Position numbers and translations under genes: made by a program | DNA from: JAFAMS01 sp049520515 | GTDB lineage: Bacteria > Vulcanimicrobiota > Vulcanimicrobiia > Vulcanimicrobiales > Vulcanimicrobiaceae | Length of the DNA: 64,000 nucleotides | Assembly (NCBI GenBank): GCA_049520515.1 | Contig: JBEKPS010000006.1 | Coordinates: 310,001 to 374,000 of the forward strand | Reading direction: 5' to 3' | Notes under the pieces: generated by a model | Seen by the model: the letters and a program-made list of their open reading frames with translations, nothing else | Told to the model about the DNA's origin: nothing | Databases searched by the model: none | Shown here: positions 53,724 through 63,331 of the stretch, one piece after another | Numbering within the stretch: the stretch's first letter is position 1 | How the letters are laid out: every line of letters starts with the position of its first letter

Positions 53724-55300
53724 TGCGACTGTTTGTGCGTACCGCAGCGTTGCTTCTCTTTGCGTTCTTCGTCGTCGCCGCCGACACGAGTGCCGCGCCG
53801 ATGGCTGAGTCCCAGCTTGCGGGTTTGCGTTCGAAGATCAACCACATCATCGTTATATATGAGGAGAACTGGAGCTTCGACGGGCTCTACTCCGAGTATC
53901 CGGGCGCGAACGGCGCGCACGGACGTGGAACGCCGCAGCTGCAGTGTCCCACGGGTTCAGATAGCTATACGCCCATGACCGGACTACCGCCGGCGTTGAT
54001 CCGCGCCGGAAGGCCGACGGGACCATGGCCGTGCGGTTGGCAAGGGCTTTCGGGGGGCGAACAAGATCCGCACATTCCGCTCGGACTTGCGGTGAGGCCG
54101 TACGACCTGACCGATTTCATTCCGACTTCCGCGTTGACCGGCGATCTTTGGCACATCTTCTGGCACGAGCAATTGCAGATCGACAACGGCGCACTCGAAG
54201 CAGCAGGTCCGGCACCTATGGACAAGTTTTCGGAGTACGCGAGCAATCCGGGACTGGTGTTCGGCTATTACAACGCGACGCATCTTCCCGAAGGGATTAT
54301 CGCGCAGCACTACACGCTCGCCGACAACTTTTTTCACAGCGCGTTCGGCGGCTCGTACCTCAACCATCAGTGGTTGATTTGCGCGTGCACGCCAGAGTGG
54401 AATCAGCCGTTACCCGCCGGCGCACCGGCGTTCGTTTCGTCTTGGAACCCGGCTACGAAGACGCTCAACGATTCGAATCTCACGACGATGCCGCGTCCGG
54501 GCGGGACCGGACAGCTATGGGTCGTCAACACGACCTTCACGCAGAATAGCCCGCATCCCAGCGGCGTAAAGCCCGATCAGCTGCTGCGTCCGATTCCGCC
54601 GACACAGAAGACGATCGGCGATCTGTTGACCGATCACGTTCCGGAGGTCTCGTGGAAGTGGTATTCCGGCGGCTGGGATCTCGCCCTCGCGCACGATCCG
54701 CGAGCTAATGGATGTCCGAACCCAAGCGCAGCGGATCCCAATCCGCAAGCGACCGGAGTGTGCTTCCAATATCATCACCAGCCATTCGCATATTTTCAAC
54801 GATGGGGCACAGACGGCTCACCGGTCAAAGCGGCGCATCTGCAAGACGAAACGCGGTTCTTCAGCGACCTTGAAAACAAGACGCTGCCGGGCGTGACTTT
54901 TGTCAAACCAGTCGGTCTCGACAACGAGCATCCTAACTATTCGACACTCGAGCGCGGCGGTCGGCATCTCCAGCAGCTGATCGGCGCTGTCTGCGCGTCA
55001 TCGTATTGGAAAGATTCCATCATCATCGTCACCTACGACGAAAACGGCGGACGTTGGGATCACGTGGCGCCGCCGAAGGTCAACGAGTGGGGTCCGGGGA
55101 CCCGCGTCCCCGCAATCATCATCTCTCCGTACGCAAAGCCGCATTTCGTCGATCACACGGAATATGAAACCGCTTCGATCCTTGCGTTGATCGAGCGACG
55201 CTTTGGGCTCCCTAATCTCGGCTCGCACGACGCTCGGGCGAATCCGTTGCTGAACGCCTTCGACTTCGATCAAACGCCACTGGCTTGCCACTCGTCCTAG
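53723..55300 (+). CDS. Secreted phosphoesterase (PF04185, acid phosphatase/phospholipase C-like)
   Basis: This 525-residue exported enzyme has a signal peptide (residues 1-25). The metal and nucleophile region is IIVIYEENWSFDGLY; in this family the Asn/Thr-like nucleophile lies just after the metal Glu. Later motifs are HYTLADNFFHSAFGGSYLNHQ and VTYDENGGRWDHVAPP. The family includes bacterial acid phosphatases and non-hemolytic phospholipase C. The multicopper oxidase follows with a 16-base overlap, so both may be made together. Confidence 0.9.
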   Translation: MRLFVRTAALLLFAFFVVAADTSAAPMAESQLAGLRSKINHIIVIYEENWSFDGLYSEYPGANGAHGRGTPQLQCPTGSDSYTPMTGLPPALIRAGRPTGPWPCGWQGLSGGEQDPHIPLGLAVRPYDLTDFIPTSALTGDLWHIFWHEQLQIDNGALEAAGPAPMDKFSEYASNPGLVFGYYNATHLPEGIIAQHYTLADNFFHSAFGGSYLNHQWLICACTPEWNQPLPAGAPAFVSSWNPATKTLNDSNLTTMPRPGGTGQLWVVNTTFTQNSPHPSGVKPDQLLRPIPPTQKTIGDLLTDHVPEVSWKWYSGGWDLALAHDPRANGCPNPSAADPNPQATGVCFQYHHQPFAYFQRWGTDGSPVKAAHLQDETRFFSDLENKTLPGVTFVKPVGLDNEHPNYSTLERGGRHLQQLIGAVCASSYWKDSIIIVTYDENGGRWDHVAPPKVNEWGPGTRVPAIIISPYAKPHFVDHTEYETASILALIERRFGLPNLGSHDARANPLLNAFDFDQTPLACHSS

Positions 55301-56766
55301 CGTTCGTTCTGGTCTTCGCCGCGCTGCTCGGTTGGCGCGGTCCGTCGACGCTCGGGGCTCCCGATCTTCCTCAGATACCTGAAGTACGCAGTCATGGCGG
55401 TGTCGTTACACTGACCTTGAGCGCCGCGCTCGATTCACACGGTCGTCCGGCCTTCTTTTGGGAAGGACGCGAGATCGCGCCGACGATTCGCGTTCGTCCC
55501 GGTGACGTTATCCGCGTGCACTACGTGAATGCACTGCCTGAATTTTGCGGGCTCGGCATGGTCTCCGATTCGAACCTGCACTTCCACGGATTGACGACGT
55601 CGCCGCAGCCGCCAGGCGACGACGTGCTCACGACCATGGTTGCACCCTCCCGAGCCTTCGACTACGTCGTTCGCGTTTCGCGCGATCAACCGCCGGGACT
55701 CTACTGGTATCACCCGCACGCCCATGGCCTCGCGAATTGGGAGCTCGGCAACGGCATGTCCGGAGCGATCGTCATCGAGGGAATCGCGGACGAAGTCCCG
55801 AGCCTCGCGGGACTGCGCGAGCGCGTGGTCGTCCTGCGCGATATACCGCGTGATCCATCCGTCGGCGCCGCGGAAAGCAAAACGCAATTGACGGCGGCTG
55901 GTCCGCTCCCGACCGCGCAAGCCCAAACGCACGTGGGAATGGACGACGAAGACTATCAGGGCGATACGCCGTGCGGCGTCGACGCCGATGCACAACCGAC
56001 GATCAACGGAATCCCGAGCGCCACAATCGCGATTGCGCCCGGTGAACGGCAGCTTTGGCGCGTGCTCAACGCCTCCGGCAAGCGGCAATACGATCTCGCG
56101 ATTGCCGGCGTTCGCATGCAGCTCGTCGCACGCGACGGCATTCCGATCAAGCTTCTTGAAAAGACGCCCGAGCGCGACGTCGACCATGTGCTCATACCGC
56201 CCGGCGGTCGTGCCGAACTCGTCGTCACAGGCGCTACGCATCCGCAGCTGCTGCTCTCGCGCTGCTACGACGCAGGCAAAGCCGGTGAAGTGAATCCGGG
56301 CGTCATCTTCGGCGAGCTGGTCAACGATCGCGGCGGCGGTGAACGCACTGCGGATCGTGTCGCGGCGCCGTTTGGGATCGCACTTGATCGTGCGTACACG
56401 ATACTACCCGCACACGTAGCGCAGCACCGAACGATTTACTTCCGTGAGGATTCCAAGGGCTTCTCGCTCAACGGCAAGCGTTTCTCGCCAAACGATCCAC
56501 CAATGTTCGTCGTCCACGCCGGGACCACGGAAGAATGGACGCTCGACAACCGCACGGACGAGGTTCATGCGTTTCACGTCCATCAAGTCCACTTCGTCGT
56601 CGAACGCACGCGTGAGTGGCGCGACGTAATCGACGTACCGCCGCGTTCGAAACTGCGCATCATCGTCGACTTTCGCGATCCCGTGATCCGCGGAACGTTT
56701 CTGTTCCATTGCCATCTCACCGATCACGAAGACGGCGGAATGATGGCCAAGCTCAAGGTTATCTGA
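55285..56766 (+). CDS. Multicopper oxidase
   Basis: This is a 493-residue exported cupredoxin oxidase with a short signal peptide. The four copper-site motifs are present in order: LHFHG, WYHPHAHG, HAFHVHQVHF and HCHLTDHEDGGMM (type 1 copper with Met ligand). It oxidises metals or phenolics with oxygen, like CueO or laccases. The TTG start at 55285 overlaps the phosphoesterase end. The formate dehydrogenase operon begins 73 bases downstream. Confidence 0.92.
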   Translation: MPLVLAFVLVFAALLGWRGPSTLGAPDLPQIPEVRSHGGVVTLTLSAALDSHGRPAFFWEGREIAPTIRVRPGDVIRVHYVNALPEFCGLGMVSDSNLHFHGLTTSPQPPGDDVLTTMVAPSRAFDYVVRVSRDQPPGLYWYHPHAHGLANWELGNGMSGAIVIEGIADEVPSLAGLRERVVVLRDIPRDPSVGAAESKTQLTAAGPLPTAQAQTHVGMDDEDYQGDTPCGVDADAQPTINGIPSATIAIAPGERQLWRVLNASGKRQYDLAIAGVRMQLVARDGIPIKLLEKTPERDVDHVLIPPGGRAELVVTGATHPQLLLSRCYDAGKAGEVNPGVIFGELVNDRGGGERTADRVAAPFGIALDRAYTILPAHVAQHRTIYFREDSKGFSLNGKRFSPNDPPMFVVHAGTTEEWTLDNRTDEVHAFHVHQVHFVVERTREWRDVIDVPPRSKLRIIVDFRDPVIRGTFLFHCHLTDHEDGGMMAKLKVI

Positions 56767-56839
56767 GGCTCCTAAAGGTCCGCCTCGAGACCTTCAGGAA
56801 CCGCTCCGGACAAGCGTAGACTTTCCGGGAGGGGCACCA

Positions 56840-59800
56840 TTGGCTAAGGTGACGCGGGGAGATTTCTTCAAATTCGCGGGCGCTGGCGCCGGAGTTCTGT
56901 TAACGACCTCCGAGCTCGGTTTCGATGTCGCAAAAGCGACGGAAATCAAGAAGCAGCTGAGGATCGCCGGCGCAACCGAAGCGCACTCGGTCTGTCCGTA
57001 CTGCGCCGTCGGATGTTCGATGATCGCGTACACGCGGCCGAATCCGGACGGAACGGTCAAGCTGCTTCAGATCGAGGGTGACCCCGATAGCCCGATCAAC
57101 GAAGGTCGGCTCTGCCCCAAGGGTGCCACGGCCATGCAGCTCGCAGTCTCGAGCCGCCGCGTCGAGTCCCCACTGTATCGCCCCGCCGGCGCGACCGAAT
57201 GGCAGAAGATCTCGTGGGACGACATCCTCGACAAGATCGCGCGCCACGTCAAAGATTCGCGCGATCGGACCTTCGTTCAAGTCGATAAGAAGGGCAATCT
57301 CGTCAATCGAGTTGACGGCATCTCGTTTGCCGGCGGCGCGGCGTATTCGAGCGAAGAAGGCTACTTCGCAACGAAGGTGATGCGCGGGCTCGGCCTGACG
57401 CATTTGGAGCAGCAAGCTAGGGTTTGACACGGTCCAACGGTGGTCAGTTTGGCCGCCACGTTCGGACGCGGAGCAATGACGAACCACTGGCGCGACATCA
57501 AGAACGCCGAGAAGCGCATCCGGTCGGATTCCAATGGTTCATGCGCGCCAAACTCGATCCCACCAAGGGACTGGGCAAAGGCGGCGGCGCCAAAATTATT
57601 CACGTCGACCCGCGCTTTTCGCGTACCTCAGCGGTGGCGGATCAGTACCTTCGTATCCGCACGGGCACCGATGTTGCGTTGTTCGGCGGCTTGATGAACT
57701 ACGTGCTGCAAAACAACAAGTTCCACGACGAGTACGTCCGCAACTACACGAACGCGACGTTCATCGTTGCCGAGAACTACGGCTTCTCGGACGGGCTCTT
57801 CAACGGCTACGACCCGAAGAAGCGCAGCTACGCAGCCACGGCCTGGAATTACGAGCTGGGCGCCGATGGCTTTGCCAAGCGTGACATGTCGATGCAGCAT
57901 CCGCGCTGCGTCTTCCAGCTCATGAAGGCCCACTATGCGCGTTACACGCCGGCGATGGTCGAGACGATCACCAGCATACCGCAAGCGGACTTTCTGAAAA
58001 TCGCCGAGGTCGTCGGGGAGATGGGCCGGCCCGACAAGGTAATGACGATCGTCTATGCCGTCGGATGGACGCAGCATACGACCGGCGTGCAGATCATTCG
58101 TTCGGGCGCACTGCTTCAGCTGCTGCTGGGTAATATGGGACGTCCGGGCGGCGGGATGAACGCCGAGCGCGGGCATGCCAACATTCAGGGCAACACCGAT
58201 CACGCGATCTCGTGGGATATCCTGCCGGGTTATCTCAAAGTTCCAATGCCGGGTCAGAAAAACAGCGACGACTACGTCAAGAAGAGCGCGGCGAAGAAGC
58301 TCGATCCGAATTCGTGGAATTTCTTTGGGGTCAACTACAAAAAATTCTTGGTCAGCATGCTCAAGTCGTGGTACGGCGATTACGCGACGAAGGACAACGA
58401 CTTCGCGTTTGCCTTCTTGCCCAAACCTGACGGCAACGCGTCGTGGATGACGATTTGGGATCAAGCGATCCAGGGCAAGATGGAGGGCGTCTTCCTCTCC
58501 GGGATGACGGCGACCAGCATTGGCCCCGATTCGAATCAAGTGCTGCAAGGGCTTTCGAATCTCAAGTGGCTTGTGGTGATGGATCCGTTCCCGACGACGA
58601 CCTCGGAATTTTGGCACACGGCTCTCGACATGGATCCCGCCAAGATTCAAACCGAAGTCTTCATGCTGCCCTCGACGCACTGGATCGAAAAATCCGGCAG
58701 CTTCACCAACAGCGGCCGCTGGTGCCAGTGGAAAGATCAAGTCATTCCGCCTGAAGGCCAGTCGATGCACGATCACTGGATCACCGCCGAGATCTTCCAG
58801 CGTGTCAAAGCGCTGTACCAAAAGGAAGGCGGCAAGTTCCCCGATCCGATCATGCATCTGACGATGGATTACAAGGATCCGCGCAAGCCGGATTTCGACG
58901 AGCTGGCTCGCGAGATCAACGGTAAGGATCTGAAGACCGGCAAGCAGATGGTGACGTTCGCCAAGCTTGCCGACGACGGATCGACGTCATCGGGTGATTG
59001 GATCTACGTCGGAAGCTATACGCCCAAAGGCAATCAGATGAAGCGCCGCATGGGCATTTCCGATCCGGCCAAAAATGATCCGACCGGCATGGGATTCTAC
59101 CCGCAGTGGTCGTGGAGTTGGCCGCTCAACCGTCGCATCATCTACAATCGTGCATCCGCGGATATCAACGGAAATCCGTGGGATCCGAAGCGTCCGGGCA
59201 TCAAGTGGAACGGAACGAAATGGGTCGGTGACGTCCCCGATTATCCGCCCGCGATGAGCCCGCACGATCCCAAAGCGTGGCTGCCATTCATCATGAACGG
59301 TGAGGGCACGGGACGTCTGTTCTCCAACACTTGCATCGACGGGCCGCTCCCCGAACACTACGAGCCGATGGAATCACCCGTGCAAAACGCGCTCCATCCA
59401 AGCGTACAAAACGATCCGGTCGTGTACTTGTACGATAAAAAGGGTGGCCGTGCGAATCGCTTCGGAACAGCCGCCGACTTTCCGATTATCGCGACGACGT
59501 ACCGCCTTACGGAGCACGAGCACTATCTCACGCAGCAAGTCCCGCTGCTCGTCGCGCTGCAACCGGAGCCATTCGTCGAGATGCCACCCGGTCTCGCACA
59601 AGAGAAGGGCATCAAGAACGGCGATCTCGTCACCGTAAAATCGAAGCGTGGAGAAATGACCGTACGCGCACTCGTCACGAATCGCGTCGGCCAGCTCACG
59701 CTCGGCGGCACGAAAGTGTGGCAGGTTGGTATCCCGATCCACTGGGGTACGGTCGGCATCCAGGCCGATAAGTTCCCGGATCGTTCGAAATACTGGCTCG

Positions 59801-59886
59801 CCAACGCGCTCACGCCGTTCGTCGGCGACGCGAATTCGCGCACGCCTGAATTCAAATCGTTCCTCGTCGCAATTGACAAGGCGTGA
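56840..59886 (+). CDS. fdhA: Formate dehydrogenase catalytic subunit with in-frame UGA (selenocysteine) and a frame break
   Basis: This is the large molybdopterin subunit of a membrane-bound formate dehydrogenase that oxidises formate to CO2. It has an N-terminal hydrophobic signal region, the [4Fe-4S] motif CPYCAVGC near residue 54, GRLCPKGA and MPT-binding segments. At 57425-57427 a UGA stands between Arg-Val and His-Gly-Pro-Thr-Val, exactly where FdnG-type enzymes have Sec. The frame then runs on to MTNHWRDIKNA (to about 57508), after which homology continues in the next frame from 57511 (EAHPVGFQW) to the stop at 59886. Compared with FdnG about 31 bases are missing there. The rest is intact. 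Start is TTG 56840 with GGAGG 10 bases upstream. The signal has TRGDFFKF, one Arg instead of two. Total length fits the roughly 1015-residue family. Confidence 0.9.
57425..57467 (+). promoter_or_regulatory. Selenocysteine UGA codon followed by a SECIS-like hairpin
   Basis: After UGA (57425-57427) and 4 bases, GTCC AAC pairs with GTT and GGAC (57432-57438 with 57460-57467, one bulged C). Inside it GGTGGTC (57439-57445) pairs with GGCCGCC (57451-57457) around the loop AGTTT (57446-57450). The loop lies 19-23 bases after the UGA, as in bacterial SECIS elements that recruit SelB. The hairpin is within coding sequence, as required for bacteria. Confidence 0.75.
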
Positions 59887-60746
59887 TGCTGCAGTCCGTC
59901 CTCGATAAACGCTGGTCGGAACGGCGCGAACGCGCAAGCGAGCTTGCCGAACGTTGGAGCTTTGCGTCGGAGGTGCTCAGCTTCTATCGTGCACTCCTGG
60001 ACGTGCAAGAGCGCGCCTTCGATGCAGCACTCACCGACCGTCCGGCGCGCGATCAGATAGCGGCCTACGCTACCGAGCGCGTTCTGCCGGGCGTTATCGA
60101 CACGAGCGTCGCGAGTGGACCGCCCGGGATGACCGAATCGGTGCTGACGGCATTTGCGGAGACGGAGTTCGAAGCAACCACTGACGCGTGGTTGCGGGGG
60201 GAGAACTTGAGCGCCGTCGAGCGCTATCTCGCACGCGCGTCGGCGGGACCCGTGCTCGAGGCACTGAGCTCATCGTTTGAGCGCAGCAGCGCTTACGACG
60301 ATAATGTATGCCCGAATTGTGGTGGCGCGCCGCAGCTCAGCTACTTTGCGCCTTCCGAAGAAGACCTCGTTACCTCACATCGCCACCTGCTGTGCTCGCG
60401 GTGTGCGTGGGCTTGGAAATTCCCGCGCCTCATGTGCGCATCGTGCGGTGAGACGGAGAGCAAAGCGCTCACGATCTACGGAGAGATCGGCACGACACAG
60501 GCCGAGCTTTCCGAGAACATCATCAAAGCGCGCGGTGGCGGAGTCCCTCCGAAATTACCGCCGGCACAATTCCCACACATGCGCGTCGACGGATGCAAAT
60601 CGTGCTCGAAGTTTCTCTTAAGCCTTGATCTCGAACGCGACCGCCGCAGCATCCCGGTCGTCGACGAGATCGCAGCCGTTCCCCTTAGTCTCTACGCCGC
60701 CGAACACGGCCTGTCCAAAATCGTGCCGAATCTGATGGGGTTTTAG
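59886..60746 (+). CDS. fdhE: Formate dehydrogenase accessory protein FdhE
   Basis: This protein of about 286 residues is needed for assembly of respiratory formate dehydrogenases. Four CxxC zinc or iron pairs are visible: CPNCGG, CSRC, CASC and CKSC, in the usual rubredoxin-like order in the second half. The first 130 residues are helical, as in the family. The ATG at 59886 overlaps the fdhA stop by one base (GTG 59883 is an alternative). fdhB follows 2 bases later. Confidence 0.92.
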   Translation: MLQSVLDKRWSERRERASELAERWSFASEVLSFYRALLDVQERAFDAALTDRPARDQIAAYATERVLPGVIDTSVASGPPGMTESVLTAFAETEFEATTDAWLRGENLSAVERYLARASAGPVLEALSSSFERSSAYDDNVCPNCGGAPQLSYFAPSEEDLVTSHRHLLCSRCAWAWKFPRLMCASCGETESKALTIYGEIGTTQAELSENIIKARGGGVPPKLPPAQFPHMRVDGCKSCSKFLLSLDLERDRRSIPVVDEIAAVPLSLYAAEHGLSKIVPNLMGF

Positions 60747-60748
60747 CA

Positions 60749-61549
60749 ATGCCTGAACAGGTTGGATTCTTTACCGACACCAGTGTCTGCATTGGCTGTA
60801 AGGCCTGCGAAGTCGCGTGCAAGGAGTGGAATCAGCTGCCAGGCGATCCACCCAAATACCTCGACAGCTTCGACAACACGGGGAAGCTGGACGCAGAGAA
60901 TTACCGGCACGTAAAATTCATCGACCTCGTTCCGGAATCGGCGAATATTATCACGGGCAACGGTGCGGCGTGGTTGATGATGTCCGACATCTGCAAACAC
61001 TGCACGAACGCAAGCTGCATGGAAGTTTGCCCGACGAATGCGATCGTTAAGACCGAATACAACACGGTCTTCATTCAGCCGGAAGTTTGCAACGGTTGCC
61101 GCGACTGCATCTCGGCGTGCCCGTACGGCGTGATCGGTTTTAACGAGCAAACCGGCGTCGTTTCGAAATGCACGTTCTGCTACGACCGGCTGCAGGTTAA
61201 CATGACGCCGGCCTGCGCGAAGGCGTGCCCGACGCAATCGATTCAGTTCGGTACGCTGACCGATCTGCACAAGAAAGCTGACGCGCGCATGGCAGCGCTG
61301 CAAGCGCAAGGTTACAGCCAGGCGCAGCTGTACGGCCGCGACGATTCCGTTTACGGAGGCCTTGGTGCGTTCTTCTTGCTGATGGACAAGCCCGAAGTTT
61401 ACGGGCTGCCGAACGCCCAGAACGCCAAGCTGCCGAGCCGCAACAATGCCAAGGGATATCTTGGCGCATTCATTACGGCGGCGGTCGGCGTGCTTGCCGG
61501 CCTGATTGCGATACGGCAAAACTCCGACGATTCGCAGAGGGGGGACTAA
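60749..61549 (+). CDS. fdhB: Formate dehydrogenase iron-sulfur (beta) subunit
   Basis: This 266-residue electron-transfer subunit has four [4Fe-4S] motifs (CIGCKACEVAC, CKHCTNASCMEVCP, CNGCRDCISACP and a last set CTFCYDR plus CAKACP). A hydrophobic helix near the C-terminus (about residues 237-255) anchors it in the membrane, as in FdnH. It would pass electrons from the catalytic subunit to the NrfD-like membrane protein, whose ATG shares a base with its stop. Confidence 0.95.
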   Translation: MPEQVGFFTDTSVCIGCKACEVACKEWNQLPGDPPKYLDSFDNTGKLDAENYRHVKFIDLVPESANIITGNGAAWLMMSDICKHCTNASCMEVCPTNAIVKTEYNTVFIQPEVCNGCRDCISACPYGVIGFNEQTGVVSKCTFCYDRLQVNMTPACAKACPTQSIQFGTLTDLHKKADARMAALQAQGYSQAQLYGRDDSVYGGLGAFFLLMDKPEVYGLPNAQNAKLPSRNNAKGYLGAFITAAVGVLAGLIAIRQNSDDSQRGD

Positions 61550-62466
61550 TGGCAGAGCATTTCGTTCAACCCCCGCATTGGGAAGTCTGGATCACGCTCT
61601 ATTTCTTCCTGGCCGGCATCGCAGGCGGATCGTACACGCTAGCAACGATGCTGCGACTCTGGGGCTCGCCGCGCGACGAAGCAACTGCGCGCATTGCCTT
61701 CACGTGGGCATTTCCGCTTGTCGTCGTGTGCGGCGCACTCTTGACGATCGACCTCGGCAAGCCGTTGCGCTTCTGGCACATGATGATCAATACGACGCCC
61801 GGTTCGGTCGGCTTGAATTTCAAACCGTGGTCGCCGATCTCGCTCGGAACGTGGGCGCTGTTGATCTTCAGCCTGTTCGCCTTCGTCTCGTTCTTGGAAG
61901 TCATCACCAAGCGCGGCAACGATCGTAACGTGAGCGGCGCGATGATTGTCTGGAACATCATCGGCTCGCTCATCGCGCTGTTTCTCGCATCGTACACCGG
62001 CGTCGTGTTGAGCGTCTCCAATCAACCGGTGTGGAGCGACAGCTATGCGATCGGCGGACTTTTCGTCGCCTCAGCGCTGAGCGCGTCGGCGGCGTTCCTC
62101 GCCTTTATGTCACGCTTCCGCTCCGATGACGCACTTCCGACGGAAAGCCGACTCGGGCTTGCGGATGGATATTTCGTGACCATCGAGCTGATCATGATCG
62201 TCGCCTTCTTTGTCACGCTTTCCAATGCAGGCGAGCTCTGGCGCGAGACGGCCATGCCGTGGGTGATCGGTTGGATCCTTATACTCGCAAGCTTCATACC
62301 GTCGCTGATGACGCTGCGCGGACGAGGCCGTACGCGCTATTCGGCAAGCGGCGGAGCAATTGCGGCATCTCGCGCAGTCGTTGGGACGGGAACCGGAGCC
62401 ATCATCGTCATAATTGGGGTTCTCATCCTGCGATTTGTGGTGATTTACAGCGCGCAATTCCAATAA
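61549..62466 (+). CDS. nrfD: NrfD/PsrC-like quinone-reducing membrane subunit
   Basis: This 305-residue integral membrane protein has eight or so helices of the NrfD family. PHWEVWITLYFFLAGIAGGSY is the typical start, and LTIDLGKPLRFWHM the conserved loop. It takes the place of the heme-bearing FdnI gamma subunit, so electrons would enter quinone without cytochrome b. No heme-ligand His pattern of FdnI is seen. It is translationally coupled to fdhB. Confidence 0.92.
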   Translation: MAEHFVQPPHWEVWITLYFFLAGIAGGSYTLATMLRLWGSPRDEATARIAFTWAFPLVVVCGALLTIDLGKPLRFWHMMINTTPGSVGLNFKPWSPISLGTWALLIFSLFAFVSFLEVITKRGNDRNVSGAMIVWNIIGSLIALFLASYTGVVLSVSNQPVWSDSYAIGGLFVASALSASAAFLAFMSRFRSDDALPTESRLGLADGYFVTIELIMIVAFFVTLSNAGELWRETAMPWVIGWILILASFIPSLMTLRGRGRTRYSASGGAIAASRAVVGTGTGAIIVIIGVLILRFVVIYSAQFQ

Positions 62467-62472
62467 CGGCGA

Positions 62473-63331
62473 ATGGGAGCCGGAGCGTCCAGGTCCAAAA
62501 ACTGAGTTTCGTATCGATGCCGTCGAGGACGGCGCGACGCGTCAGCGTTTTGACGAGGTAGCGACCGAAGAGCCGCTTGAGATTCGCCTCGTGCTCGGCG
62601 CTGAAAGCCGAACCGTTGCGGTGACGATGCGCACGCCGGGCTCGGATTTCGAGCTCGTCGCCGGCTTCTTGCACAATGAGGGCGTGATCGCAAATAAAGA
62701 CGAGCTGCGCACGCTCTCCTATTGCGTCGATCGCGATATCGAGGAAGACCAGCGCTACAACATCGTAAACGTCAACCTTGCACGAAGCGCATGGCCGCAG
62801 ATCGACCGGCTCGAGCGTCATTTTCTGACCACGAGCGCCTGCGGCGTTTGCGGAAAAGCCAGCATCGAGTCGCTACGCATACGCAACGTTACCGAACTCA
62901 GTACCGGGCCGGCGCTGACGTCCGAACTCGTGACGTCGCTGCCGGATAAACTTCGCGGTGCACAGGGTGTCTTCGCATCGACGGGCGGCTTACACGCAGC
63001 CGCGCTCTTCGATGCGAACGGCTCCTTGCTCGCACTGCGCGAAGACGTCGGCCGGCATAATGCACTCGACAAATTGATCGGCTGGGCGCTCATGAACGGA
63101 AAGCTTCCGTTGCGAGATGCGATCGTAATGGTCAGCGGACGCACCAGCTTCGAGATCGTGCAGAAGGCGCTCGTCGCCGGCGTGCCGGTCGTCTGTGCCG
63201 TTTCGGCTCCGAGCAGTCTTGCCGTCGGGTTAGCGCGCGAATTTGGAATGACGTTGATTGGTTTTTTGCGCGGTTCGCGCTTTAACGTCTACGCCGGAAC
63301 CGAAAGACTGGCGGCGTGTTCGACCAGCTGA
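62473..63331 (+). CDS. fdhD: Formate dehydrogenase accessory sulfurtransferase FdhD, apparent one-base frame change near its start
   Basis: FdhD passes sulfur from a cysteine desulfurase to the molybdenum cofactor of formate dehydrogenase. The active-site loop ACGVCGK, the MRTPGSDFELVAGFL region and EDVGRHNALDK are clear. The conserved N-terminal EEPLEIRL is encoded before the first in-frame start (GTG 62591), yet that frame has no ATG, GTG or TTG back to its upstream stop at 62441. ATG 62473, just after nrfD, leads through 10 codons to a stop in the other frame. Dropping one A from the AAAAA at 62497-62501 would join the two. It is either a frameshift, slippage, or a sequence error. Confidence 0.85.

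Noticed and set aside
57424..59886. A separate gene starting at 57424 after a stop in fdhA
   Set aside because: The first 28 codons of that frame match nothing and homology to FdnG begins only at 57511. The upstream part continues past the UGA in another frame. It is one broken gene, not two.
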